Source: Mesodorylaimus sp. YZB2_4 (lineage: Eukaryota > Nematoda > Enoplea > Dorylaimida > Dorylaimidae). Taken from it: a stretch of DNA of 64,000 nt. The position numbers and the translations under genes are program-made. This document shows, piece by piece, positions 1 through 12,366 of this stretch (the first letter of the stretch is position 1; each line of letters begins with the position of its first letter). The DNA lies in the NCBI GenBank assembly GCA_030248295.1, contig JASANH010000053.1, positions 248,001 through 312,000 of the forward strand, read 5' to 3'. The notes under the pieces were generated by a model. The model worked only from the letters and a program-made list of their open reading frames with translations, had not been told where the DNA came from and ran no database searches.

Positions 1-1
1 T

Positions 2-811
2 GCTGATGATTTAGTTATTCTTATTCCGACCAAGCTTGCTGGAAACGCCTCGCAGATCTGTCAGTGGATGCTTGATTTCGTCAACGAATGGCTTCAAACT
101 ATTGGTTTGGAATTGAGCGCGTCAAAGACTAGTGCTATTCATTTCCGATACAACTACAAACGAACTGATCAGCTGCCCATTTTATTTCTTAACGGTCAAG
201 GAATTATCTTTTTTGACAACATCAACTATCTTGGAGTAACTTTTTCATTCGACATGAAATTTACTGAGCATACTCGCACAATTTCGAGAAAAACGCGTTC
301 AATGTTATGTGCCCTGAAACGAAAATTAGGCCGTCACGTCGACCGAGAAATTATGGGAACTGTTTACAAATCTTGTATTCGTGCTGTTTTCGATTATGGA
401 GCCTGCACGTATGACCCAATCCTCGAAAAGGACATCGATGACCTCGAGAAGTCTCAACTATTTGCAGCTCGCATATATGTCAATGATTGGAAACTCAGTT
501 CATCGGACGTTGCCTCGAAATGCGGATGGCCACTGCTGTCAGATCGGAGGAGACATTTGAAGCTTTCCCAATTCTACAAATTTTACCATGGCCACCACGA
601 CTACCCAAACATCAATTTTGTTCACAAGCAAAATACTGGTCAACGCTGCAGCACCCGTCTTACTGGCAGTCATCATTTGGTTTTACAGAAACATCGTACG
701 GTGTCTTTTACGCAGTCTTTCGAATATTCGACTATGTATTATGGAATTCGTTATCTGAGGATGTTGTTTTTTCTTCTCTCAGTAATTTTAATTCGACTGT
801 TCGTTCGATGA
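2..811 (+). CDS. Non-LTR retrotransposon reverse transcriptase, C-terminal part
   Basis: The frame opens at base 2 with the residues ADDLVIL, the (Y/F)xDD catalytic core of reverse transcriptase, and runs to a stop at 811. The upstream palm and any endonuclease domain are cut off by the window edge. Downstream are the thumb-type motif 'NYLGVTF' followed by repeated 'R/K' helices and the 'DLEKSQLFAARIYV' segment common in Jockey/CR1-type LINE ORF2 proteins. The product would copy element RNA into DNA by target-primed reverse transcription. The frame is intact over 270 codons, so the copy may be fairly young. Clade assignment (Jockey, CR1, I or RTE-like) cannot be made from this piece. Confidence 0.85.
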   Translation, partial: ADDLVILIPTKLAGNASQICQWMLDFVNEWLQTIGLELSASKTSAIHFRYNYKRTDQLPILFLNGQGIIFFDNINYLGVTFSFDMKFTEHTRTISRKTRSMLCALKRKLGRHVDREIMGTVYKSCIRAVFDYGACTYDPILEKDIDDLEKSQLFAARIYVNDWKLSSSDVASKCGWPLLSDRRRHLKLSQFYKFYHGHHDYPNINFVHKQNTGQRCSTRLTGSHHLVLQKHRTVSFTQSFEYSTMYYGIRYLRMLFFLLSVILIRLFVR

Positions 812-930
812 CATTTAACGCATGATTCTCTTTTCTCTTTTTTTTATCCAGCTTGTGTCTGCCCCAGTAAGTGCGCTCTTGCTGCTTTGGGTCGCAGTAA
901 AGCTTGAACTTGAACTTGAACTTGATTGGA
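812..930 (+). mobile_element. 3' UTR and tail of the LINE
   Basis: After the stop there is a short T-rich stretch, then the 3' end with three to four tandem copies of CTTGAA (about 903-926). A short tandem repeat instead of poly(A) is a common 3' terminus of several non-LTR clades. The exact end and target-site duplication cannot be defined because the 5' end lies outside the window. Confidence 0.6.
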
Positions 931-2023
931 TTGCAGTGGAATTCAGATGCGCGCATTTGCTCGCGTTGGCCTCGTAGTCAGTCAACGCTACATAAAAGCG
1001 TGGCTCCCAGTGTACCATATGTGACGGCCTGGTAAGGTAAAAGCTGAAACTGATTTTTAAGTGACTGAGCCTGATGATTGCCATTTTCAGACAAAGCGCA
1101 TGGACGAGGGTCGAACCAAGTACATGGTCTTATAACAAAATCCTTCGCATGCCATCGGAGACTTCGTAGTTGACGTGCGGCTGTGTCTGAAGCGATCTAG
1201 GCATGCCATTCATGCCACAGGTGGTTTCTTGAGGCTTGTCAGAGGAAACTTATAGTTATTTGACTCATCCTGGAGAGCTTGGAACGTAGCAGTGCTGCGC
1301 ACTGCACTTTCGCACGATCAAATTTACATGGGCTTACCGTACGTATACGTACTGTACATAGGGATGGGGTAGTGGGCAATGGTCACCTTGTCTTGGTCAG
1401 TGGTTACTTGTCGAGGATGCCCTGCATATCTGGGGTTCATGCAAGCATGTTCTACTCCTGTCCCATCTTAGGGCTTCACAAAAAATGCATGAATAATTGC
1501 TAGCATGTTGCATGTTTATTGGCCCAGTCGATTTCTTGCCCACAGTAAATATTCACAGGTAAGTTGACTGATTTTTGTTGTTATGTTGTTGTCTCTTGGA
1601 TTAAAAATCAAGCGTCGAAGTCGGTTTCGGTCGACTCCGTAAGCGATTTATGGCTAATTAGGTCCGAAAATCGAAAAATCGACCAAGAGTCGCCTGCGAC
1701 CAGTCGCACGTGTGCGCACACTTCCAAGTCAGACTGATCCCACTGGAGTTCGATGCACACGTCTCCGAGGCAGATGTTGTATGCACAGTCAAGGCATGCT
1801 CCATTCGAGCGAATTCCATCCCGCGACCAGCAGACATCATGAAAGGATTGTTGTGACTCGCCTTGAGCCATCTGGTGCCTCGCTGTGCGCGGCTGTCATT
1901 CGACATAATGTACGGAATGCCCGGCCCTTCCTGGGCAGTAGGTACTTCGGAGCAATATATCGCATCGCGACTTACGATTAGTCTCGATGGAATAAATAAG
2001 ACGAGGCACTAAAAGTATTCGGA
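931..2023. other. Non-coding stretch before the PDZ gene
   Basis: Only short overlapping ORFs on both strands with no recognisable motif. I see no tRNA, no repeat structure and no clear promoter. It presumably contains the promoter and 5' UTR of the PDZ gene that starts at 2024. Confidence 0.4.
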
Positions 2024-3424
2024 ATGATAAAAATGCCAGTGCCGTTGAGTCAAGATTCCTCGACAACTGCTGTAAATAAAGGCATGCTAACCGTCGAATT
2101 GGAGAAACGACCGTCGGGTAGTCGGCTGCTTTTTTGCACTCTTTCCTTGGACAATCACTTAAACCTTTCAGGACTTGGATTTAATATTGTCGGTGGCAAG
2201 GATAGTCAACATATTCCAGGTGATCCAGGAATTTTTGTCACAAAAATCAAACCAGAAGGAGCTGCGCAACACGATGGTAGATTGCGAGAAGGCGATCGAA
2301 TCGTCTCGGTAAGTTTGCGAAAGCTTTTTAACTTTCTAGTCAGTTTTCGCAAGAATGCATGTGTATATTTGAGCATTTAGGTAAATGGAATCAGTCTAAT
2401 TGATGTCACGCACGAACAAGCGGTGGCAGTATTCCGCAACTGTAAAGGACGTGTAAAGCTAGACGTTGAGGTGGACGCCGAAAGAAAGCTACTTCATGTG
2501 AGTGAAATTTTTCGCATTTTCTTGCAATCCAAATCCCAAAACCTTCTGTTAATGCCGCATGTTATATATTAAACGTCCAAACATGTGAAACGCATGTTAC
2601 ATGTCCAAACATGTTAAACGTGGGTCCTAACGAGGAGTCACTTTTCTCCAATCGTTAAACTTAACCGGTTACTTAACATTTTTGTTTTAACTTATAGTAG
2701 TTGTTTGTCTGCATTTAGCATTCGCTAACCTGAAGAATTTTATGGTCCTTCTTGAGAAAACTAGTTCTGTTGCAAAAAACCTCGAGAAGTCTCCCGAACT
2801 GTAATATTTTAAATTAAAAACCTGCACATTGTTGAACTTTTATTCTGGTCCAGGATGGTCCCATATGGAGGTGCTCCAACACGGGTTGGGGTCGGTGGTG
2901 ATCATCCTCACAGGGTCTTGTCGAGAGTTTCACCGACTGATTGTGCGAAAACAAGCTCCACTAGCTGTTTAAAACCAGAATATAGAGTATTTCATTTTCA
3001 GCAACCTACAAAACAACTTTTCGACAGCCGCGCAGCAACTCAACCCTCAAAACCTTGGTCATCTCTAACTTCTTCCACAAGATCAGAGACATCCGCCGAG
3101 ACGAATTTGGTATTATCTCGAACACCTTCATCCCCGTCGAAAGGTCCTATCGCTACAACTCGTCGTATTCTTGGCGAGACAAGCGTGGATACTCCTCGAT
3201 CAGGCATGTCTGCAGCTCCTAGCGCTACGAGTCTCGTTGACGAGACGTCATCGTCAGTGCAATCGACACCAAAGAAATTGCCGACTGCCAAGCCGACAAG
3301 TCCACATTCTGAAGGCGGATTCAGTAGGCCTGGATTCTATCAAGAAATAGCTTATACCGTAGTCGGCGTCGCTGTTTTAGCTGGTGTTAGTTTTTTTGTT
3401 TATAGAAAATTTTCCAAACATTAA
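2024..3424 (+). CDS. Synaptojanin-2-binding-protein-like (OMP25) tail-anchored PDZ protein
   Basis: Four exons join in frame: 2024-2117, 2172-2308, 2381-2497 and 3002-3424, with canonical GT/AG borders, giving about 256 residues. The PDZ domain covers roughly residues 25-115, with the carboxylate-binding loop [10 protein letters not shown], then [17 protein letters not shown] and VNGISLIDV, closely matching the single PDZ of vertebrate SYNJ2BP. The extreme C terminus is a hydrophobic helix ([17 protein letters not shown]) followed by basic residues, the tail-anchor layout that places OMP25 in the outer mitochondrial membrane. In that family the PDZ recruits partners such as synaptojanin-2. 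The Ser/Thr/Pro-rich linker between PDZ and anchor (about 115 residues) is far longer than in the ~145-residue vertebrate protein. An in-frame ATG at 2033 is an alternative start. Confidence 0.85.
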
Positions 3425-5952
3425 TAATCTGCTGTAGAACGGTCAGTTTATTTACTTAATACATTCTTGAAAAATGATGTTTCGAGTATTTTATTTATCA
3501 CCCACGCTGGCGTGATTTTTCCATGATCATAGTTTTTTGCGGGGCAGATACTAAACTGTAGTATTTTTTTTTAAAAACTGTACTTTTTCCAAAAATCTAA
3601 CCCCATGTCTACTGGCCATTGTTGTGGGATGTAAGTTGGTTGGTAGGTTCCCATGCTACGTGTCATTTTCATGCAAATGTATTTTGTGGCCGAGATTCTG
3701 ATGCAACGAGAGTTGTGCTATTTAGTGTTTAGCCTCCTGAAGGGTTTACTAGTAGAAGGCAGTGGTTAGTCATTTACTTGTAGGCAACACGCGGAAGTCA
3801 AGAAAAAAGAGGAGCTTTCGATGCCCATAGCCGACCACAGGATGGCCGCGGACGTACTCGCAGCTTTGATGGCGTCATTCTCGTCGCTTTCTGAAGCAGC
3901 GTATCGATTCTGGTCGTTTTAGCTCCTAAAGGGTTGATTACTGACGAATATGTGGGAGCAAGGAAATAAGAGCGTATAGAGCTGGCACTTGAACAGAGTT
4001 TCTATTTTTATTCCAAATTCCCATTAATCTAGCAATATTGTGCACTGACAATAAGATACCGCATTCGTTGGGTACCTTTTATCCGTAATAATCAATTGAC
4101 CAGATCGACTAGAAAAATGTCCACAACATTTTTGTAGCGATTTAGGTCCGACAATTGGGTCCCGAAACCTACCCTTACCTACCCCAACCTAACCTACGGG
4201 CTGGGTCGGTTTTTAGACAGGGTGGTTTTTGGTTGTGGAGGTTGAGCTTTTTTCGAACTAAACCCTGACAAACCTTTTTTCCACTTGGGCTGAGCCTTAT
4301 TAGTCAGCGTGAGGTGAGAATGCGGCCATGTGCATGAGATCGAGTGCTCAGTGCCCGTTGTTAGTCTAATTCGACATGTCAGTCTCACTGTGACGAAATG
4401 ACAATGAAAAATCATCAGTCAGCAGATAATATCGAGCTCTGACCTGATCTGTTGTCGACTCGCAGTCACTAGGAAGCCAGATTTTTTTTTGAAAAGCACT
4501 CCTTGAGTATGTTCCTGCGATGCCCCTGCATATGAATTTAGAAAACATTCTAAATGAATACTAAGCTTGGAATAGCTACGAATGACATCGGGGTCAGGTT
4601 TCACCAACTTACAAGTCCATAAGTGACTCTTGCTTTACCAGAATAAGTCATCGACATTTTCCAGCGTTACAGGACTTATGTATATAAGAAGAAACTATAA
4701 GCGATCTAAATTCATTAACTCACAAGTTTTCAGAAAAAGCATGGACTAGTAACCTGTGAGCGATTTTCTATGGGTCAGAAAAAGGTTCGTAGGCCTTGGA
4801 GGCCCTTTTCGTTGGTTCAGCCATTTTTTAAGAAGTTTTTGTTACGCAGTGAACTTCTGGGATCCCTTGACCGAAATCCCTGGAACTTCTGATGACGGGC
4901 GACCAGCATCTTTTTGTTCGCGGAACGGGGCTGGTAAGATATCCCGGTGCCTTGGTGAAAATGGTCGCTCAGCTGGGGTCATGCCATTTGAAACTTAGAT
5001 TTCGAAAAGGGAATGGTCGTTAAGATATGATGTACTCGTACTTCTTAGGTTGACGATTTGTTTGTGATGGAATCCAAAAAGCAAATTTTAAAACGTGGTC
5101 ATATTAGAACATGCCAGTTTTAATCCCCTGCTAGATAAGTTGCTTCTGGTTTCTTTCTGAAGGTAGATGAAAGATGAGAGTGATGCACGAATCACTAAAC
5201 TGCTCAAAACTGTATTCATCGGAAGGTCAAGTTTTAGAATTATGTGCACTGTCAAAATGTGCTGCCCAGAGCCCCTGGAAAGCCGCGGGAGACTCGTCCA
5301 CTAACCTCACAGCTTCTCTCTCAGAGGAGAGTTTCAAGTAGTAACTATGCTAAGATAGGTTTTCCTGAGGTCGTTTAGTAAAGACTGATGACATTTTCAT
5401 AAAAAATACTGTATAATTCACTGAACCAAAAGGGTATTTTGGTTTCAATTTTTTAAAAAAATATGGGTTTTCATGATTGGGTTTGGGTTCTCTAGCGAAT
5501 GGATTGGGTTCGATTTGACAAAAATAGGTTTGGGTAGGTTCGAATTCAAAATTCCCGGGTTGGTTTTTGATTGGACTGTGAACCAATTGTCGGACCTGGA
5601 TTGCGATAGTATCTGATTTGCAACACCCAAAAAAGGGTAAATTAACGTTTTCCACACTACCTTCTTGCAGAATTTAAAATTTACAGTTGACTGGATGGGA
5701 CAGGCAGCAAAAGGTAGAGTCTCGGCTTCCGAGCAGCAGGCACTTATTCTTGGTATTACTGAAATTGGGGTGTACAGTAGGAATGGTTTTTTGCAGATAT
5801 GAGCATAAATGGTGAATTCAACCAGCTGGAGTCTACGTCCGTATGCATCGTGTTAAGGCTACAAGCAGCAGGATTTTGCAATTTTGGTGTAATTACGCCA
5901 CGCTTAAAGCACTTTTATTTAAAACTTTTTGTGCCCGAGCCCATTTTGCCTA
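3425..5952. other. Intergenic, no gene recognised
   Basis: No convincing coding region. Two short similar segments (around 3730 and 3923, both containing CTCCT(G/A)AAGGGTT) and degenerate GGGTTTGGGTT-like text at 5465-5560 are the only structure seen. Small ORFs here lack motifs and consistent splice partners. Confidence 0.4.
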
Positions 5953-6290
5953 TCGTCTGTCAGCAGTCAAACTCTATAGGCAAGGCTGTGGGAGGACCAG
6001 CACACACAACAGTGTCTCTCTGTGCTCTACTGTAGGAGCGCCTCGACACGAGGGCAAGATGGATCTGACAACGACTTCGCACGACGATGGCAGAGAGACT
6101 GGGATCCTTGTCCGTGTTCCACAGCCGAGACTGTCCACTGGGTTTGGCTTCCGTCTCTCCATTCAGAGCACCTCGACGGTGGTTCGCAAATCGACCTCCG
6201 TCACCGGGGATTGAACCGGACGAGCACAGAGCCACTCGCTGCTAATATGGTAAACGAACGCCTAGCCACTGCACCACAGCTGCCGCTCGT
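5953..6290 (-). repeat. tRNA-derived SINE-like element, copy A
   Basis: Read on the minus strand, the element starts with a tRNA-like head. A-box-like text is GTGGTGCAGTGGCTAGGC near 6284-6265, and the B box GGTTCAATCCC is near 6218-6207. A non-tRNA body follows down to about 5953. The same order and much of the same text recur at 45335-45703 on the plus strand, for example the GGAGGTCG.TTTGCGAACC segment directly after the B box and a shared CTGCTG/AGTC-type distal end. Two diverged copies with an internal Pol III promoter indicate a SINE family. Confidence 0.7.
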
Positions 6291-6457
6291 TTGTAACACT
6301 TGTATGACAGCAGTAGCATTCGCATGACTTCCAGCGGGCAAAGACAAACCTGTCATAGAAATTTTAGCCTACTGATTGTGAGAAGCTCCTGCTCTTCTGG
6401 AGTTTTATCGGAAAAGTAAAGTTTGAGACGGACGCACTGTAAAAATTTCTCATGACT

Positions 6458-6463
6458 TTTATT
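6458..6463 (-). terminator. Poly(A) signal AATAAA of the P450 gene
   Basis: AATAAA on the minus strand about 70 nt past the P450 stop codon. Confidence 0.6.
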
Positions 6464-6530
6464 ACCTTGTAGCTTGGTCATACATAGAAAAATTGGACCC
6501 AGAGTAGATTATTTGCAAGAAAACTCACAA

Positions 6531-8909
6531 TCAGTCAATTTCCTGTCTTCTAGCTTTCACACATATTCTGAAGGGCGCAGGCGAACGTATAAATCCAACT
6601 TTTTCTGACATGACATGACTTGGCTCATTCAACGGGAAGAAAAATTGATATTTTGCTAATAAACTCGTTAGAAATAAGAATAATTCCATCTGAGCCAAAG
6701 ATTCTCCAACACAAACACGTCTGCCTAAAAAAACACATTCTTGAAAGACAAGATTTTTCAGAGCTGCTGTGTGGATGTGCACAACAAGTCAGTTATCCAC
6801 GGACTACTGTCGTGTGATCACCAAAGACGATATCTCAACCCTCACAATCAGCTGTAACTTTAGACTGGATGGATCCAACAAGGGGAATTTTAAACAGTTC
6901 TGTCATGGGATCCCTTGGAATGACAGACAAAAATCGCGACGAGTCTGCTTTTCCTCATAACACGCAAATCGCGCAGTATAGCAGAAAAAATTTGATTTTA
7001 GGACTTTCGTATTTTCGTTGCTGCCTGGCAGGGGAAGTTTGTGAGACCTACGGTTTTATTCTGAATGCGCTACAAAAGTGAAAGAAGCTACAGTGGTGCA
7101 CCAACCAGAGAGAACCCTTTTCACCAATTTATAGTAGAATGGTACAATACCTGTCGAGAACGGGATCAAACTTGGCTCTTTTTTCACTTTTCCATCCGAA
7201 TCCAAAAATCGATACGGATTAAATTCTTCTGGATTTTCATATGTGTGGGGGTCGTGCAGTACGTTCCACAGCAAAGGCACTACCAATGTGTCCTTGGGGA
7301 TGTCATAGCTCATCAGTTTCGTGGGCTGGGTCGTCTTGTGGGCAACGGCCAGCGGTGATACTCCGCTCAGTCGATTCGTCTCCATCAGCATTGCAGTGGT
7401 CAGTGGAAGATTGGGTCGATCAGCCATCGATGGCAATCGATCTGATCCAACCATACGGCGTATTTCCGTGCTAATCTTCTCTTGAATTTCTGGATCGTGA
7501 GTCAGGTACAAAATGGCCCATCGAATCGTGCTCGATGTGGTTTCAGTGGCCCCGCCAAACAAGTCGATCACTGTCGACAGCAGTTGCGGCTCGGTAAAGT
7601 AGTCACCTTGATTAGATTCCGCAGCTTTCATAAAAGCGTGTACATAATTTTTAGGTTCACTATTAGGGTCGTATTCTGCTTGAGTTTGTTTGATTTGATC
7701 AGCAATATATTTAACGAAACGATCGCCTTCCTTTTTTAAACGCTTCGCCTGTAATGCAGCAGAGTTTTGATTGCCGCCAAAACAATGTCAAGAAGTTACA
7801 GTAGGTACCGAGAAAAGAGGGGTCAATTTTTGGCTAGAAATAGTTTTGATTATAAAAATTTTGGGTAGACGACATTTTTGGCGGGATTTTAAATGAAAAT
7901 TTTTTCGTAAACTTACCATTGGCAGCACTTTTAACACTGCCATTATCCAGCCACATAATAACAAAGGTGAAATAAAGTTGATACCCGCTAGCGATGTTCG
8001 TCTGGACAAGGTGGCCAAATGTTCCCCAAAACGTTTGTCCTCGTAGTCGTATCTTCGCCCTAACACCATGGCACAGGTCACATTAGCAACGGCGTTGCTC
8101 GTGTATCGATGCATGTCGAAGGGGCCGCCGTCTTCGTGCCGATCTATGGCTTCGATCAAATATCGCACTTCTTCTTGGATCTGGCCTTCCAGTATCGGCC
8201 GGCCCACGCCAAAATCTCGAAGTGTAGACAAGGCAAATCGACGTTGCTCCTTCCACAAGTCACCTTCTGCTGCCAGAAGGCCTAGAAGCAAATGATTATT
8301 GTTTCGCCCATAATCTTGCAAGATGCCTAATCTTCGCTCAGAAGTTTCGGGATCATGCTCTCATTGATCATTTATCCGCACCTGAGCGAATAAGTATAGG
8401 TCTTGTTCTCGACTCCCGACCCCTGCTGTTTGTAGGCTTCAAAGTAAAAACAGAATAGTGGTTTGTAATTTTCAGCCGAAAGACATGCACAAAAATGTAG
8501 TCCTTGAGCAGGATTCGAACCTGCGCCTCTGAAATCACGGATCCTATCAAAGACACAAAACATGCTTACCCAATGTATGCAGCGAATCAGGTACGAAAGT
8601 GAGGAAGTTAGGTCTTCCAGCAAATATTTGGCCCTGTTTGATCAAGGCTTCTTGTATGGTGTTATAATCCCCCAACACGACCACTAGTTTATTCGTTATG
8701 TAGAACTTAAACAAAGGTCCATACTTCCGCGCCCAACTTTGAAGGAGTCGGTGATTCTTAGACACGTCCAAGGTGTCGAGACCAGAGCCAATAAAAGGTA
8801 GTCCACGGGGCCCAGGTGGCAGATTGGACGGGACTGTCCAGTACCAGTAAATGGACAATGACAGAGAGAACAAAGCAAACATAACGGCAGCAGCCACAAA
8901 AACGAGCAT
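6531..8909 (-). CDS. Cytochrome P450, CYP2-clan-like
   Basis: Four exons join exactly in frame: 8909-8570, 8359-7917, 7748-7151 and 6724-6531, giving 524 residues, a normal P450 length. Visible landmarks in order: N-terminal membrane anchor (residues 1-23), proline hinge [15 protein letters not shown]-helix W-K-E-Q-R-R, I-helix oxygen-binding motif GGATETT (about 326-332), K-helix ExxR as ETNR, the NPYRF segment, and the haem loop FSTGRRVCVG with cysteine ligand near residue 465. The haem loop is split by intron 3 after FSTG. The product would be an ER-bound monooxygenase oxidising small hydrophobic substrates with electrons from NADPH-P450 reductase; substrate cannot be inferred. The I-helix and PPGP hinge favour the CYP2 clan. 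The gene looks intact, with a poly(A) signal 70 nt beyond the stop. Confidence 0.9.
8500..8545 (-). repeat. tRNA-like 3' half (B box) in P450 intron 1
   Basis: On the minus strand the text GCAGGTTCGAATCCTGC forms a perfect T-arm with a Pol III B box, but no matching A box or acceptor stem surrounds it. It lies inside the intron between exons 1 and 2 of the P450 gene. Most likely a tRNA-derived SINE fragment or tRNA pseudogene. Confidence 0.45.
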
Positions 8910-11554
8910 TTTATCCAGTTAATTCAAATTTTGAAACTGATGTTACAAGGATGACTTGCATTTGGCAATTTGATTCCTCGAACTTGATTAGCAGTCCATG
9001 CATCCAGTGCTGCCACTTGATGGTACCCGTAGCTGCTTCTCCCTTCGTATCGACCGCTCAGACATAGTGCACACAGCATTTTATGTTCGTTGCGATAAGG
9101 CCAGATAGGTACAATGTTATATCAGAGATAGCTGCAATCGCGTCTGGCGGTCTGATAACAAGTTCACAAAGTGCTGTGTGCTGAGACTTTTATCTTGCAC
9201 TTCATCGTAATTCGTCAAGAGTTAAGAGACGATAAGCCGAACAATAAAAACTAGAATTTACGAATAGCGGTGTAACCTAAAAAGAGGACTACAATATTGT
9301 AGTCAGCAGTCTGCGTGCTCGGAGCCAGCCATGTGCCCATGGATTGGCACAAGTGGCACTTTCAAATACTCGGGTTGATGTTTCACCAGTCTTAAGGCTC
9401 TTGTATACTGCGTCCAGCGTCAAATTTTTGACGCTGGCCAAATGGAATTATCACGTGACCTCGAATGTGTTGCTCTTTAGGCATACTGTAGATCAAAAAG
9501 TTTGCCATTGCGCCTCAACCGGTAAAAGTCTGCAGCATTTGTCACTTTCTACTTTAAAAATAATTTAAACAGGTAATTGAGAACAAAAATAAACTTCACA
9601 AATAGATAGAGAATAGTTAAAAACCCAAAAATCCCATCATTACCGCCTTTCTAGCCGCATTTTCGATTTTAAAAGACAATACAACTTCTTGGTATTATAG
9701 AAACGGGAATGGTCTTTTGACGCCGGGCGATGTATACTTTTTTTATTGTAAGCGTCACTTTTATGCTCAAGTTCAACGTTTTGCAAAATGCCTGGCTGTG
9801 GGATTTGGGCGCTTGACGCAGTATACTGTACAACAGCCTTTAGACTAGGACCGCTGCTCCTGAGTTTTTTTATGCGGAGTGCGTAAACTCCCCGCGGCCC
9901 CACCTACAGTAACGTTACGTGTCCCGAGGATTCGCCGGACGGGAGTCAGACGCCTAAACACAGGTGGTGGGCACGTGTAAACTCTTCCTCACAAGTGCGA
10001 AAAAAGATGTTCCTGTTTCAGAGAGGGAAGAATGGGCAGCAAATCAGATTTCCAATTTATGACTGAAGTTACACATGACATGCACGGCATGCTCTCATAT
10101 CTGCATCTGCTGCATAAGGCGAACACCTAGCGATGGATCAACGATTCATCCAAATGGGGATGAGCATCATTAAGCCCCAAGTAGTAGCTCGATGCGATGC
10201 GTCAAATAAGCGTGCGATGCGACGTTTTTGGGCCAACTGATAATGTAAAAAGGTGCGTCCAGCTTTACATTCAGGCTAGACTTCACGTCGGCGTCGCCGA
10301 ACGGAGGGGTGTACTGCAGTGCAGTGTTACTATTTGTCGTGTGCCTATTATGCCCATTTGTCGTGTCCCTAGTGCCTATTCTTGGCCTTATGGTGAGCGC
10401 AGTGGATGTAAGGCGTAACCACTCGTTCTTACAGCTTTACTTGGCACACGATATTACGCACGGAAAGCAAAGGGTGGACTGAGAGAAAAGGAATATATGT
10501 ATTATATCAGTAAACATTTGTTGTGTCTCGCGATCGTCGCGACAGGATTTTATAGTTCTGTGCATATACTCGTAGTATAAGTCTTAACCACTCTTCCGTG
10601 CGACAGAGTCTCCACGCGGGCTGATGTGCGTGGGATACTCTGTCAACTTTCGCCACCCTGGTTGTGTAATCACTTAGTTTACTGAACCACGCACCCGACG
10701 GAGACACGGCACACACTCTCCAAGAACAAGGCAGATCCCTCTTATATACCTCCCCAGTAGATTATATATCAACAGATCACCTGGTAATCACAGGAACTGG
10801 TCTTCTGAGCCCTTGGTTGTACTTTTATCGGGCTACCTGGCGTGTTGCTGGCATTGTACCTTGATAACCCGTAACCGGCACTGACTTGCTGGAACTGGAT
10901 GGAAGGGTAAACACTACACCCTTACAGTTGGACAGGATCCTGTCCTGTGTGCTGTAGGATAGGCCGAGGGTGTGCTCCAAGGTGCGCTCCCGAGGGTTAT
11001 GCTCTCCACAGCGAAGCAGACCTTGGCGGGGGTTATGCTCTGCATGGAAAGAGCAGACCCTGAATCTTCTAAGTTACGAGGTTTTAGTTTTCGCTAGTTG
11101 TGTTAGTTGGCCATCTCGGGAGTACGCTTTGAATTTTTTGGATTTTGAAGTCTTTCATGGTCTTTGCAGGTAACTGTTTTGCACGAACTGTCGAAAGGAA
11201 CGTTTTTTGTCAACTTCCGACCGGATTTAGAAACTTTTTGCCAATGTTTCTGTATTTTTTACTCAAAAAGTACGTACTAGGCTAAACCCGTTTTCAAGTC
11301 AATATTTCCCTTAGAGTATACTTTTGTACACATGCTTATTTCTTTAGAACTCCAATCGTAATAATATCACCCTTGATCAGCTTGATCAAATCGCATTCGT
11401 CCTTTGCTGGATCTCTCTCTTTGCGAATTCACAGTTTCTCGGATCTCAAGTCGAATCGTGAACTCGGTCGAAACGCCGTACTGTAAGGATCCAACATATT
11501 CGACATAAAACGTTTTGAGTGATACGATTCTGCTTTTAGAATCTCCCTAATCAG
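8910..11554. other. Intergenic, no gene recognised
   Basis: Several short ORFs on both strands without motifs. Some direct repetition of TTTGTCGTG(T) occurs around 10330-10365. The P450 promoter should lie just above 8910, but no clear TATA box is visible. Confidence 0.4.
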
Positions 11555-12366
11555 TTGTTTTGAACACCGAGGTGTGTTACCACCTGAGCGAATTTTTCGA
11601 TCGATTTTCAGATGCTTCAATTGCCGTCGATGAGGCCCGTTGTATCCCCAAATGGTAAGTGAAACCCTTTGCTATGGTTTGCCTCTTATCGCCCTGTAGT
11701 TGAACAATTTTAAGAATTTGAGGCTTGGCCAATGGCCTAGCGGAATACTAGAGTTTTTTACATCGAGGGAACTCACGGCACTAAGCATGCAACTCAGAAC
11801 TCTCAGAACGAATCGCCCAACCATTTCTTGAGGCTTTCAGCAAACTTGGCCTTCTGCGATTATTAGCTAACCCATCTAATCCATTCCTGATCATCACGGC
11901 AACAGCTACTGTTGACACTCGAAGCAAAATCTTGTCGGCGCTCCATATCAAGGAGAAAGAATGTTTTTTTCTCATTCATCACCCTGTTCGCCCGAACATG
12001 TATTTTTCAATTAAACGGCTGCTTTCGGAGGACGAAGATAGCACATCCTTCGCCTGGATTTTCGAGAAAGCAAAAGCGGCGATTACGACTACTGCCTTTG
12101 AACGGACTCTAGTTTATTGTCAAACAATCGCCGATTGTGGTCGGTTATACGAGCGATGCATTTGCTGTTTGTCAACCGCTGGGTTCACCCATCGAGAGCA
12201 GTGGAAAGTCGCCGCCATGTTCCATTCTGGCACTCCACTCGAAACTCAAGAACGTGTCGTTGACAAGAAGTTGATCGGTCTGCGATCGAAGTGGATAGAT
12301 CAAGCTGCTGCGACATTTGTCGTTTTTCAAAGGAGTCGGGAACGTGCCAGGCCGAGAAAGAAATGA
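11555..12366 (+). pseudogene. RecQ-like SF2 DNA helicase fragment
   Basis: Two coding segments read as a superfamily-2 helicase. Segment one (about 11555-11654) ends with SIAVDEARCIPKW before a GT donor, matching RecQ motif II (AVDEAHCxSxW) but with DEAR instead of DEAH. Segment two (about 11795-12366) carries a motif-III-like LIITATATVDTRSK, then RPNMYFSIKR, and the second RecA-like lobe start ERTLVYCQTIADCGRLY followed by VAAMFHSGTP. That order is typical of RecQ-like helicases. The frame then loses resemblance after QERVVDKK and no motif V/VI or zinc region is seen. Motif I (Walker A) is not found upstream. The splice phase between the two segments does not close, so I call it a partial or decayed copy; a missed exon is the alternative. 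Confidence 0.55.

Noticed and set aside
487..825. 112-residue ORF overlapping the reverse transcriptase
   Set aside because: Out-of-frame shadow of the RT coding region.
5843..6327. Plus-strand ORFs of 101-123 residues
   Set aside because: Translations of SINE-like copy A.
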